Shown here piece after piece: positions 1 to 11,703 of a stretch of DNA of 64,000 nt (position 1 is the first letter of the stretch; the number at the start of each line of letters is the position of its first letter). The DNA lies in the NCBI RefSeq assembly GCF_964355755.1, contig NC_092670.1:29625795-29689794 (forward strand). Direction: 5' to 3'. Origin of the DNA: Antedon mediterranea (lineage: Eukaryota; Echinodermata; Crinoidea; Comatulida; Antedonidae). The notes below the pieces were generated by a model, which worked only from the letters and a program-made list of their open reading frames with translations, searched no databases and was not told where the DNA came from. Both the position numbers and the translations under genes were made by a program.

Positions 1-2149
1 TTACATTTCTGTTTTTCGTAAAAAGAAAAAAATGCTACGGGTCATGGTATCATTTGCGTAGCGTTCAAAATCATTTGTATTTTTGTCAAAGCGGGTACCA
101 CACAATATAAAGCCATCTGTGCACAATGCCAATGTTAATTGGCATGCCTTTCCCTTTGAACCTCAGATGAAGTGCAGCAGCAAACATTTTTTTCATTTGA
201 TATTATTATACAGTGAAAAAATCTTAAGAATTTAAAATAAAAAAAATTAAGATCAATTAGTTTTCCTCAAATAAAGTTTACACGAAAAAAAGAAAAGTCA
301 GTGTCCTACTGCTGCCTTTACAAACTACCAATCGATATTGTAAAGAAACGAATTCGGTGTTTTTAACGTCTAAAGGTTCCCTTTGATTTTTACGTATGGT
401 TTGTGATTATCGCAATATAAATCCTAACTATACGTTGTTATTATTAAAAGTCATATAGAATAATTAATCAAACTATACTTGTTTCTGGTAACTTAACTTT
501 AAGAACTTATCGGAAATAAGGGAAACAAAATCCGCTTTCCAGCAATAATATTCAAATTAGTTTGAGAAAAACGAAATCTTTTAACTGCAGACACTTTATA
601 AATATATACCGTATGTAACGATTTCAGTTATTGAATTCCCTTTTATAAATTTGTTACTTTTACTGCATTTCTCAGTTATATTTATCAAAAATGCAGTGGA
701 GTGCGACCACACACCGGTAGGAGATAGAATCAGCCTTTCAGTCATCGGTGTGTTTTGAATTATTATTATTTTATGTTCTTGGGCATGATCCTATTGTATC
801 CGTTTGTTGTTAGTATTTGTATTCTTGTGAGTATTAGAATATGCCACCGATTTAATTTATATTCAATAAAATTATGTTATCATCTGAAACGGTGGAAGAT
901 TATTCGACTACTTATACACAGTATACTGTAGATGAGCTGTTTTCTATCCTGCCTTTATGGTCACACAAATATCCAATAATATAAGAATGTGTACATAAAT
1001 TAATTTAAATAAGCAACAACTTTTTTATCGATTTACTTTATATATATAATATAGGCCTAGGCTTACAACATACAACCATGCTATTGGCAGAAAACCATGT
1101 TTGAAAAAACAACATAGACGCCACTGCACTGGATATAGTTATAAATAAAACTACATTAACTAGCAGAATAAAGACAAATCTAAATTACTTTCCAAAGTTA
1201 CGTTTCTGTTTCTGCTGTAGTAGTTGTATGAACTTGCTCAAATAAAAGGTACTAAAATCAATTACTTTACCTCCAAATCATGTTTGCGTCGCAACTAATT
1301 TACCTGCAAAGCAATGGTTGTTTGATCTTGTTTTTTACTTGCAATGCGAAAACCGGGCATATCGAGGATCTTGATAGTAAAACTTATCTTATACTAAAGT
1401 AGTTTCACACACTGAAATTGTTATTATAACCAGATAAATGTTACCAACATTTGAATGAATAAAAAAAAACGTATTTATCTTTAATACGGAGGAGACCTTT
1501 TTTATTGTACATTTAAAAATTTATTTACATAATTGGAAAATTATGACAATAAATAAAGAAAAATCGAATAGATATTAGTAAAACTGTATTCAGAATAAAA
1601 AAAGCTATCTTACGATACCAAACAGTAAAGTATTTGAGAAAATTAAAATGTTGACCTTTGACCTTTTTGGTCACGTGACTTGTTTTATTGTTAAATAACT
1701 ATGTAACTATGCATTTTTTGATATGGATGTAATGGGATAAAATGATCAGTATTATATTCCCTTTCCGATGATACCATGGATGACAAAGTTCAGTGTGGAA
1801 TGTCGGGCCATTTTGAAATACAAAATGGCGGCTGAAGGAGTGGTAAAAAAAAATGGCACCTAACTTTTTTTAATTCAGCAACTCAAGAATAACAAAGTTA
1901 GCCAATAAAATCTATTTTGGCACTAATATCGAGCTGGAACTAGTTTTCCTTACATATGTGACTGTACTATGATGTTAAGGCTAGCCTCTACCCCTATACA
2001 TAAATATTTTTAGTCTCGAGCAACGCAACTCTACAGCTTACTATGTCGGTCGGTTGGTCAGTAAACACTAAATTGAGCATGCAACTGCAGCCATGTATAT
2101 GGCCTTGTTTTCCAAATTTGCAAAAACAGATTTTGTTATATTTTAAAGG
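1..2149. other. AT-rich non-coding DNA
   Basis: No open reading frame with recognisable protein character, RNA gene or clear terminal repeat was seen. The stretch has many A and T runs and one 'ataggcctaggc' motif near 1,050. Short reading frames here lack family motifs. Confidence 0.5.
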
Positions 2150-3919
2150 CAGGCCCGTATGCAGCATTTATAATGGGGGGGTGCGAGCGAAGCGAGCAAC
2201 AATGGCTGGGGGCCAGGGGGCCGCCAAGGGCCCCCGGTCAGGGTCCAGGGGCCGAAGGCCCTGGGAAAATTTGCGTTATTTGACGTTCTAAAGACTGATG
2301 TAAGACTCTCTGTTGTGGCTTGGGCTAGTTGAACGATGGACACCAGAGAAGAACTTAACGCTTTCATGATGAGGCCAACTCAGCAGGGGTGGCGCCAGGA
2401 TCTTCCCGACGCGGGGGCTACATTCCCCGACGAGGGGGCTATGCGAGCATCACTAGGCTGAGGGCCAGGGGCCGCCAAGGACCCCCGGTGGGGTCCAGGG
2501 GGCGAAGCCCCCGGAAGCAACGCGTACTAGCGTCATTTGAGGTTTTTTTTAATCAGATTTAGGGTAGCCATTTTTTCCATTTTTTATAATGCATAAATAA
2601 AATACTGCGTGCAAAAAAACGATGCGCGATGACGGTTTCAATCCATATTTTTCAAGTTAAAAAATAAAAGTTCAAAGAAAATTTTGAAAAATAGAGTTGG
2701 AGGTCCTGGAAATTGGACTTATTTATACTTCAAAACATGAAAAAAAATATATAAGTCCCTATCATGGGTTGTGACTGAGCTAAGAAATGTTTGAAAAATA
2801 GAGATGTTAGGTCCCGGAAAATGTACTTCTTGTTCTTCGAAATATGACCAGCTTTATTGTTGGGGCTGAGCTAAGAAAATGTTTAAAACTAGAGCTGCAG
2901 GTCTTCAAAAAATTGCATTTTATACTTTGGAAACATCAGGCCTAGAGGCTTAAAAAACGCAAGCGTAGACCTTTTTCAGTCGGGGAAAAAAGTTTATTCC
3001 TCCCAGGTGTATGCATGCGTACCATCTGGACTTCCGAGTGGTGAGAAATTCATGACATACAGGATATTGAAAATGTAATAACTATAGCTATAATGTTGGC
3101 TAAGCGAAAATGGCATGTTTTTTTGTTTAGTAATGGATGAAAAATTTATTTTAGGTGCCCCACGGTACAGAAGGTTACTTGTAAATTAAAAAATTGGTGA
3201 ACAAACGAACAATTAACATAATTCGTTTTTGCTGTAGTGTAGCGTACGTCGACGCAGTACACGACGTAACCGTCGGTAAACTTCGCCTGGAAAATAACAC
3301 ATTACACATTTTGGTCCCTGGATGAAACTTGATATCACGCGTCTCGACCCAACGTTGAACGATTCGTACAAAGGGATACCGCCAGACAAGTGCGTACCTA
3401 GCTATTGTTTAGTAGTAAGTTAGATCGCTGGCAATAATGAATGCATATAAAGTGCATAATATCACTCTGACGTACTCTCACGGTCAATGAAACGTCGCGG
3501 TTTTCTAGGCGCTGAAGGGAAAGCGAAGCGAACGCTTTTTACTGTATATTATATTCCCCGACAAAAAGTACACGTGTTCCCTGACGTTAAGTTGTCTGTA
3601 TTTCTCCAGCAAACACTTTACCGCGTACCGCGTACATGAAGCGCTAAGCTATTGCTTGTCGTCACATGATCGACTGCGCATGTTTTACATCGAGTTTGTA
3701 GTCAGTTCAGATTCCGTAATTTAATTACCGGTATTTTTTCATTTTATATTAGCATATTTTTGTTTGTATACCATTGATAATGTAAATTTTGTATATATAT
3801 AATGATATTGTCTTTAGTTAAACAAGACAAGAAAAAATACCAACCGAGGAAATAGTGGACCTTTTGGGACTTGGGGGGGTGCGTCTGCACCCAACGCACC
3901 CCCCCTGGATACGGGCCTG
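2150..3919. mobile_element. Possible hAT-like element bounded by CAGGCCCGTAT inverted ends
   Basis: The left end reads CAGGCCCGTATGCAG and the right end is the reverse complement of CAGGCCCGTATCCAG, so about 14 of 15 terminal bases pair. Next to both ends is a G run followed by GTGCG. At the right end this forms a strong hairpin (3,873-3,907) with a GGGGGGTGCGT stem. A 5' CAGG end is typical of hAT transposons. I do not see a matching 8-bp target duplication, and the interior has no transposase, so these could be ends of two separate insertions. Confidence 0.35.
2210..2513. repeat. GC-rich direct repeat inside the hAT-like element
   Basis: A block of about 50 bases with GCCGCCAAGG, CCCCCGG and GGGTCCAGGGG occurs at about 2,214-2,268 and again at 2,463-2,513 in the same orientation. 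Its GC content contrasts sharply with the surrounding AT-rich DNA. The interval also contains GCGAGCGAAGCGAGC, a motif that recurs at 61,011. Confidence 0.55.
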
Positions 3920-4595
3920 AAAGGGTATTACCAAACTGTGCAACAACAAAAAACCAATTAATATCGGAAAGATGACGACTAGAACTATAAAAGGAGAAAT
4001 AAAGTTCTAGTTGTGATCTAATTAATATTATCATTAATTAGTTTGAAGGGGTTTCTCAAAAGTTTTATTTTTAGATTATTTCCTTTTATAGTTCTGTTTT
4101 TTAGGGGTTTGCACTCTGAAGCCAGTATTTTTCCTAGAAAAATTGATGTTTTTCAATTCAAAAACTTGCATTAATTTCAATAATTGTCTTCTTTTTAAAT
4201 ATGTTATAATCAATGTAAGTGGTTTGCAGAAGGTATGAGTTTTTTTTTATATTTGCGCTGTGAAATCTGTAATTTTACAAAAAAACTAAAAAACTGGCGA
4301 ACTTCACACCATTTCAATATTTTTTTCCATAAATTATCACCGTTTATAGTTCTAGTTGTGATCTAATCAATATGACTTGCTTTGAATGAGGGTTGACCTC
4401 AAATATGGAAAAAAAATGTTTCACTATGATTGATGAAGATGAACCCTATCCCATAATGTTTTCATTTTTTTCACTCAGTAATCAAATTAAATATACGCCA
4501 TAAAGCATCGGAATATATTGTAGGGAATAGTATTATAACCTTACATAGGGAGATTTGATAAGACATTTTGTTTAAAATCGAGTGAAATCCACCGT
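3920..4595. other. Non-coding DNA
   Basis: AT-rich sequence without supported genes. The phrase 'tctagttgtgatctaat' occurs twice (about 4,006 and 4,351), indicating a short internal duplication. Confidence 0.4.
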
Positions 4596-5225
4596 CTACA
4601 CTTTCTAGAGGGGGAGCGAGCTCACCCACTAGTATGATAAATGAAACCTCTTCTTAAGCATTTTAAGTCTAATATAGGTTATAAGGGAAGTTTTGTTTTT
4701 TTTTGTTTTTAAAGGATATTGACCAATTCTTTAAAAAGTTTTATTATAATTATGGAATCATGTTTATTTACATGTGTTCCGAGAATATAGTTCCATAGTT
4801 TTTATATTGTACGAGCAAGTCAGTGTGCACTATGCAGTAACTAAAAATCTTTTTCAAAAGAAAGCTAAGAGTGTGTTATTGATAAGATCGTCAAATCCGT
4901 TATAATAATACGGTACCATCACGATTATGTTATATTTTTATTTGATATTATGTTCACAGTATTCGGCAGCAAATGTTAATATTGTGATCACTGTAGTCGA
5001 GGTGTAAAGCTCTGAGATGTATCCAAGAGTTTTGATATACTACAGTACTGTACTGTATATGATAAATGAAACCTCATTTTAAGTTATGTAAAGGGGAATT
5101 TTTGTTTATTATTTTTTCATTTGTGATATTTTGAGAGTGTTGCGGTAAATGATTTCTTTAAAAGGTACCGGTAATCATGTGTTCTTAAAATATAGTTCCA
5201 TAGTTTTTGTATTGTACGAGCAAGC
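4596..5225. repeat. Direct repeat pair with Helitron-like end motif
   Basis: A block starting 'atgataaatgaaacctc' and ending 'gtattgtacgagcaag' occurs at about 4,634-4,822 and again, diverged, at about 5,058-5,225. Just before the first copy, 4,600-4,634 reads a short GC-rich stretch ending CACCCACTAGT, which resembles a Helitron 3' end (CTAG followed by T). The same 'gatgataaatgaa' start follows another such end at about 7,180. Confidence 0.45.
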
Positions 5226-5456
5226 CTCCCGCCACTTTTTTTTTTCAATTTTAATTTAGCTGCCGTGACGCATGGGGTTTTTGTTTTCAGTGATTTCATT
5301 TGCTGGCCAATAAATACGAATCCGCGAAAATTTCCACTTTTACAGTAATGGCACCACAGATGGGGTCCAATAGGCTCACTGAATACAAGAGCAAATATCA
5401 GTTCACCCAATCATATACTATTATAACTGTCATAATTCCTGCGAGAAACCAATAAC

Positions 5457-5879
5457 CCATTCCATTGTCTACATATCTAATGATTTAAACCATGACCACC
5501 ATGCCGTCCACACATTTCCATGCCATGCAATAAAGCATGTGAAAGAAGTGTGTCCAACTGAACTTACAAAGATAGTGCGTGTTACTGATGGTTGCGGTGC
5601 GCAGTACAAGTCTATAGGACATTCCTAGACATATCTTACTCTGTAGAGGATAATGGCATCCCTATTCAGCACGAGTTTTTTGGATCCCGCCATGGGAAGG
5701 GGCTGTCAGACTGTGAAAGCGCAGTAGTAAAACGAAAAACATCTATGGCCGAGGCTTCCCACCAAGCATCAATAAAGAATGCGTTTGAGATGTACAAGTA
5801 TTGTAAGAGTGATTTAACAAAGAGAGATGATGTTGCAGCAGATGGAGGATGCTCTCATTTCAAACACACACTTTTGTAG
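5457..5879 (+). pseudogene. Fragment (3' half) of an unclassified transposase-like protein, family B
   Basis: Translation from about 5,457 gives IVYISNDLNHDHHAVHTF and then VTDGCGAQYKS. After a frameshift near 5,612 it continues in another frame as FLDISYSVEDNG, HEFFGSRHGKG and NAFEMYKYCKSDL up to a TAG at 5,877. I recognise the combination TDGC.AQYK plus FGSRHGKG as that of a repeated, uncharacterised protein of marine invertebrates. The acidic TDGC motif could be part of an RNase H-like DDE core, but that is inference. The N-terminal half of what looks like the same family lies at the far right edge of the window. The fragment is broken by at least one frameshift and has no start of its own. 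Confidence 0.5.
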
Positions 5880-5963
5880 GGTACATCTACCCTAGGCTAC
5901 AGTAGATAGTGAGTGGTTTGGGATTCAGTGGTGGTGTTACATATACAGTAAGTCGAATCCCCT

Positions 5964-6596
5964 AAGGGCGCGTTTATACAACACGCTATTACACGCATAT
6001 TCAACACGCCTACGAGAAGTGTGTTGTATAACATCGAAGTGATTCCGTGTAAAGAGATTTTAATTGCAAAAAAGGCTACTTGGCTGAATCCTAAAATGTT
6101 GTGGATTCCCGGTTGCTGTTGGCGTGTTGGAAGTGTCCTCAGGGTATTGTTTTGACCTCTCGTTAAATAAAAGTATGTGCTGTGAAAATGTTGACCAAAT
6201 CTAGTAGATAATTGTGCTTTTTTAGGGTATTTTAACCGATTTAGCACTCAACATTAACGCTAATCAAATGTTGGCATAATTTGGCAAAATGTAGCATAGT
6301 TTTATCCTAATTCTAAAACATTTTTTTTTTCTAATTTCAAAAGCAGATTTAAAAAATCAATAACTGAATAAACTAAATTTTAAACGAAATCATCCTTTAT
6401 TAAAATCCTTTATAAACTCATATTAATTCATAATGCATGTAAGTATATATACAACTTAGGATTATGAACTACGGTATAACACGGTATTACGATTTAATGT
6501 ATAACTGCAAGGTTTTTGTGGGGTTGTCCTCGGCCCGTGCAACACGCTAAAAATTAAAGACGTGTTCAAATTTAGGATGTTGTATAAAAACAGCCT
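5964..6596. mobile_element. MITE-like element with TTTATACAACA inverted ends
   Basis: The left end reads AGGGCGCGTTTATACAACA and the right end is the reverse complement of AGGCTGTTTTTATACAACA. Subterminal 'caacacgc' occurs near both ends (5,979 and 6,540). There is no coding capacity. No clean target duplication was identified, so superfamily is not assigned. Confidence 0.5.
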
Positions 6597-7440
6597 AAGT
6601 CACTCCCTGGTTATATTGTGTAGTTAGGCCTAGGCTAGTTATAGTATACTCTAGCTATTCCACATTGTATCATTGATCAAAAAGGAGGGCTAACAAAACT
6701 ATATATAAAACCACTTTTAAATAAAAGCAGTTTTCATTTATTTTATTATAAGAACATGGGATGGTGGAGGCATTTTTCATGCCATGGCAGATTATTTCCC
6801 AATTCCAACATTTGAAATGAATACAAACAGTAACACAGTAAACTATTTATTTTAAAGGGTAAATATTAAATAAATTCCTTTTTATTCAACCTGAATGACA
6901 CTAATATAATAAGTCCTCCTGCAGACTAGAGAATAGTGCATAATTCAGTTTTATCTGCTATACTGACTGTACATAGGGAAAACAGGTCTCCTTTGCAAAT
7001 AATTGTCTTGATTTTTATCTTTCAGAATGATTGTCGGAGAAGAATGCTAAAGTAGAAGCGAGTTGCTTGAACAACAAATAAAAAATAAATAAAAGTTTGA
7101 ATAGATGTACTTCTAAACAATTAATTAAACATGGAGGGTATGTGGGACATAAGACTTTAGCGGGGTAACGTCCTTACCCCATTAGATGATAAATGAAGCA
7201 TCTTATTTATATATCAAACAATTAAAGTAAAAAAGGCCTTGTACTTAAAATGTCCGAATATTGTGTTGAATTGCCTTTTATTTTAGGTCCTACAGTAGTT
7301 TAACATCATAACATACTGTAGTCTGATGAGAGTTTTAACTTGTTTTGTTGCAACCCTTAATTCCTATTAAAATACTGTAGTGTAGAATGCTATGTAGCAT
7401 TTCCCTGCTAACATGTAATTTGCATAGTTTGTATAGTATT
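6597..7440. other. Non-coding DNA with a Helitron-like terminal hairpin
   Basis: No gene is supported. At about 7,158-7,184 the sequence GGGGTAACGTCCTTACCCC forms a hairpin followed by ATTAG, like a Helitron 3' end. The sequence just before 7,440 grades into the satellite. Confidence 0.35.
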
Positions 7441-8805
7441 AGTGTAGCATTCACCCACTAGCATTTGAATGCTAGTGCAGCATTCACCCACTAGCATTCG
7501 AATGCTAGTTTAGCATTCACCCACTAGCATTCGAATGCTAGTGCAGCATTCACCCACTAGCATTCGAATGCTAGTGCAGCATTCACCCACTAGCATTCGA
7601 ATGCTAGTGCAGCATTCACCCACTAGCATTCGAATGCTAGTGCAGCATTCACCCACTAGCATTCGAATGCTAGTGCAGCATTCACCCACTAGCATTCGAA
7701 TGCTAGTGCAGCATTCACCCACTAGCATTCGAATGCTAGTTTAGCATTTCACCCACTACCATTCGAATGCTAGTGCAGCATTTCACCCACTACCATTCGA
7801 ATGCTAGTGCAGCATTCACCCACTAGCATTCAAATGCTAGTGCAGCATTCACCCACTAGAATGCTACACTTCGAATGCTAGTGTAGCATTCACCCACTAG
7901 CATTCGAATGCTAGTGCAGCATTCACCCACTAGAATGCTACACTTCGAATGCTAGTGTAGCATTCACCCACTACCATTCGAATGCTAGTGCAGCATTCAC
8001 CCACTAGCATTCGAATGCTAGTGCAGCATTCACCCACTAGCATTTGAATGCTAGTGCAGCATTCACCCACTAGCATTCGAATGCTAGTGCAGCATTCACC
8101 CACTAGAATGCTACACTTCGAATGTTAGTGTAGCATTTCACCCACTAGCATTCGAATGCTAGTGCAGCATTTACCCACTAGCATTCGAATGCTAGTGCAG
8201 CATTCACCCACTAGCATTTTGCAGCATTCACCCACTAGCATTTTGCAGCATTCACCCACTAGCATTTTGCAGCATTCACCCACTAGCATTCGAATGTTAG
8301 TGTAGCATTCACTCTCTAGCATTTGAATGCTAGTGCAGCATTCACCCACTAGCATTCGAATGCTAGTGCAGCATTCACCCACTAGCATTTTGCAGCATTC
8401 ACCCACTAGCATTCACCCACTAGCATTCGAATGTTAGTGTAGCATTCACTCTCTAGCATTTGAATGCTAGTGCAGCATTCACCCACTAGCATTCGAATGC
8501 TAGTGCAGCATTCACCCACTAGCATTTTGCAGCATTCACCCACTAGCATTTTGCAGCATTCACCCACTAGCATTCGAATGTTAGTGTAGCATTCACCCAC
8601 TAGAATGCTACACTTCGAATGCTAGTGTAGCATTCACCCACTAGCATTTGAATGCTATTGCTAGTGCAGCATTCACCCACTAGCATTTGAATGCTAGTGC
8701 AGCATTCACTCTCTAGCATTTGAATGCTAGTGCAGCATTCACCCACTAGCATTTGAATGCTAGTGCAGCATTCACCCACTAGCATTCAAATGCTAGTGCT
8801 ACCAT
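7441..8805. repeat. 33-bp palindromic satellite array
   Basis: About forty head-to-tail copies of a 33-bp unit. Each typical unit contains the perfect 20-base palindrome ACTAGCATTCGAATGCTAGT, joined by the linker GCAGCATTCACCC. Because 33 is a multiple of three and the unit lacks in-frame stops, both strands carry long artificial reading frames of an 11-residue repeat. Units from about 7,460 to 7,740 are almost identical. Later units show TTTTGCAGC short variants, CACTCTCTAG variants and a higher-order duplication (about 8,284-8,400 against 8,418-8,540). This is a non-coding minisatellite or satellite, not a protein repeat. Confidence 0.9.
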
Positions 8806-9040
8806 TCGTATGCTTAGCTCATTTAAATAATTGGGCTCCCAGGAAGGCTTAGTGAATGCTAAGAAGCATTCGAATGCTAAATCTGGAAGGCTTAGCGAAT
8901 GCTAAGAAGCATTCGAATGCTAAATTCAGTCATTGAATGCTTATATACCACTAGTATTCGAATGCTAAGTATATAACCCTTTGAATGCCAATAACAGCAT
9001 TCAAGGAGTAGCATTCGAATGCTTTGTGAATGGTAGGCGA
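8806..9040. repeat. Degenerate edge of the palindromic satellite
   Basis: The AGCATTCGAATGCT core persists in scattered, mutated units, for example at about 8,868, 8,908, 8,954 and 9,010, but spacing is irregular. The segment 'ggaaggcttag(t/c)gaatgctaag' occurs twice (about 8,841 and 8,886). It marks an older array margin. Confidence 0.6.
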
Positions 9041-9189
9041 AGGAATTTAGCTTTGGTAAGGGAAGCCATGAGAAAAGCCTATCATGCGCACCCTCAATCC
9101 TTTTATAAGGAACCCATGGATTTGCCAAAATGAACCAAGGGTAACTTCTGGATTCTCTATGAGCCGTACATTCTTTTTAATTAGAAATA

Positions 9190-10497
9190 CATGAAAGACA
9201 TTGTACTATATAGTAGTAGTAGTATTCCCCTTCCACACCTCTTTGAATTAAATCCTCCTGATAGGTTCTTATGTACAGGATTTCAAAGCAATAATCACAC
9301 TTGTATTTTTCAAACAGTTAATCCATTAATGAATAAAATATCTATTATAAACGTTAGAAATCTCTATGCTACAGTATGTCGTTATTTAGATGAGAAAAAC
9401 AGGTCAAAGGTTTAAATTACAGAAAAATAGGTGTTTCAGTAATTTTTAAAAAAAAATGTTGCATTATGGCAAGTATAAACATATATATTGTGAATAATTT
9501 GAAACCAAAATTGGTTCCCTACAAAAAATATTTATTAATTTATGATATTATTGTTAGGTTATCCCCTCATATGTAATGCACCATTGACGTGTCATACTGT
9601 ATCTATGCGTGGGTCTCTCCTCTGGTGAAACCTCGTGAGATGATTCAGTGAAAAATAAACCACACTTTGTTCTTTAATTTCCCGTAGTTTCTGTGTTATT
9701 ATTTCTGTATATTCCCGAGCTATAAGTCCAGGTTACAATGGAATCAACAATTATAACCTTATTCAATTTTTTCAATTTTTTCCACACTTCCGGTCATTTT
9801 AAAGAAATATCATCTGTAATTAATACACAGAATATAAATGTATATCTTGGGAACAATTTGCTCATATTTTTAATTCTGTCCAACCTGCCGTTACTTAGAT
9901 ATAGTGAAAAGAGGTCAAAGGTCAAAATTGCTAAAAATGGGGTTTCCGGTCAATTTTACAAAGAAAAAATTCTGTTAGAGCTAATATAAACATATACATT
10001 GTGAACAATTTGACACCAAAATTATCTCATTAAATCCAGTATTTCCCGAGATCTAGCATGTTTTATAAAAATAATAGCGGCCATTTTGTTTATGCTAATT
10101 ATGCAAATGTCTCAATGCTGACATCCATCCAGTAAAAAAAATCTTCATTCTGATGGTATCGAGAATCAAAATCCATAAAAAAAAACTATAGAAAACATTG
10201 CAAGGTTAAACCCCTTTTTTCATAAGATGATTGAATAGATACCTATAATCATAAAAATGTAATAAAAGACCAAATTGTGCTTCAATAAATTTGTTAAAAT
10301 ACATATACATAATACATTGTTGTAATTGGTCAATTTTGAACTTTGACCCCTTATCTCGAAAACACTTCCTATCCTGATCGATTACCTTCCATACTCATAA
10401 TCTACGGAAAATTCTGGTCTAGAAAAGTTGGATGGCAATTTGTCCCCCTCCGGGTGGTGATACCTCACCTCCTGCCACCGGACTACTAGTAAAAATA
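9190..10497. mobile_element. Non-autonomous Helitron-like repeat with internal degenerate repeats
   Basis: Related blocks containing 'aggtcaaaggt', then a GTTTC motif and 'attgtgaa.aattt', recur near 9,400-9,510 and 9,905-10,010. The right end (about 10,448-10,495) has TCCGGGTGG pairing with CCACCGGA, followed by CTACTAGT, which fits a Helitron hairpin and CTAG end. No protein is encoded. The left boundary is not determined. Confidence 0.35.
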
Positions 10498-10734
10498 AAA
10501 TAACTATATGTAATCTTCATGTCAAACTTTCTTAATAATTTAAAAATTATCATTGTATGATCAAAAAGAAATATAATATCTAATTTTCTCCTTTATATAA
10601 ATATATAATTTTATCCAAGGGGTTGCTAACACAAGTGTTCCCATGTCTTGTTATGTATTGCACCTTTGTCCTGTCTTTATGTTGTCTGTAATGTCACTGC
10701 ACTAATGGGTGACCGGCAAACGAGCTTCGCTCTA

Positions 10735-10885
10735 AAGCGTGGTTCCCACTAGCGACGCAACACAAGGACGTAACGCAACGCAAGTGAATTGACCAATCAC
10801 AAGCGATGGCTTATTCGCTTGTGATTGCTAACTGTCTATAACTTCGCTTGTCATTGGTTAAAACACTTGCGTTGCGTTTACCAAG
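10735..10885. mobile_element. Palindromic MITE-like repeat
   Basis: AACGCAACGCAAGTG on the left pairs with CACTTGCGTTGCGTTT on the right. Internally CAATCACAAGCGA pairs with TCGCTTGTGATTG around 10,795-10,830. The whole segment folds into a long hairpin. No target duplication was resolved. Confidence 0.55.
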
Positions 10886-11258
10886 CTTTATGGTTATCCA
10901 TCCAAATAAGTTGTTTATATGTTCAGAAATTGAAATGGTAAATAAACTGAAACTGAAAACAGTATCAATAATGAAACAGCCATCAAAGTAATCCTGAATT
11001 TTTGGAGACGGTCATCCTTAAAGCAATACAGAAGCTATATAAAGAGATGGGAAGCTTTTGCAGCCACACAATTAGTCAATGTACAGTAGGTCTTGCTTTA
11101 GAATTCCTTACAATGATATTTGAATCAACAAACAGTTACTCAGCAGTAAATACAGCATCGTCATGTTTGGTCCTGGAAAATGGCCAAACGATTAAATCAC
11201 ATAATTTAATTAGATTTGTAAAATGAACATTTAATCTAAAGCCACCAATTTCATTTCA
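10886..11258. other. Non-coding DNA left of the LTR element
   Basis: No gene is supported. The last bases before the LTR are a short tandem 'catttcatttcatttca', the insertion site of the retrotransposon. Confidence 0.4.
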
Positions 11259-11263
11259 TTTCA

Positions 11264-11441
11264 TGTGGTAGTATGCAATATCGATCTAGCGCCACCTAGC
11301 GGGGATCGAGAGAGGGTTTTTAACATGGACGCGAGTCACGATAGTTGATATGTTGAATAAATGTTATTTGGATTGTGTTTAACGGTAGTCCTATGTACGT
11401 CTGTTTGAGTACAGTGTAGCGACAACAAACAAAACATAATA
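11264..11441 (+). repeat. 5' LTR
   Basis: It starts TGTGGTAGTATGC and ends ACATAATA, 178 bp. By eye it matches the 3' LTR base for base. It contains TGTTGAATAAATG, a possible polyadenylation region (AATAAA at about 11,355). Confidence 0.93.
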
Positions 11442-11457
11442 TGGTGTCAGAAGTGTG
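11442..11457 (+). promoter_or_regulatory. Primer-binding site
   Basis: TGGTGTCAGAAGTGTG follows the 5' LTR with no gap. A TGG start here is expected because tRNA 3' ends are CCA. The tRNA species was not assigned. Confidence 0.75.
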
Positions 11458-11703
11458 TCTGAATCGACTCATCCAACGCTCAGAAAGGTCAGTAACGATC
11501 GATTTCCGAGATACCTACCCCAGCGGCGGTAGCCTAGCCTAGCGAGAATAGCGAGAGCGGTTGAACGCTCACACAACGACGCACGACAGCGGACGATTGT
11601 AAACAAGTTGCATAGCAACCACAACGCAGTAAACCGCACAGCCTAGCCTAGGAATTAAAGAGATTTGAACTCCGTAAGTTATTCAGTAATTATAAGAATA
11701 ATT

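Noticed and set aside
7510-8785. Long repetitive reading frames (MLVGECCTSIR repeats and the opposite-strand MLVQHSPTSIR) as a repeat protein
   Set aside because: They arise because the satellite unit is 33 bp with no in-frame stop on either strand; both strands are open equally and units with indels break the frame.
7441-8805. CRISPR array, because of regular short repeats
   Set aside because: Units abut with no unique spacers, the DNA is eukaryotic and no cas genes are present.
11665-11703. Upstream start of the gypsy ORF at 11,665
   Set aside because: That codon is TTG; the first ATG in frame is at 11,704, a more plausible start for a eukaryotic element.
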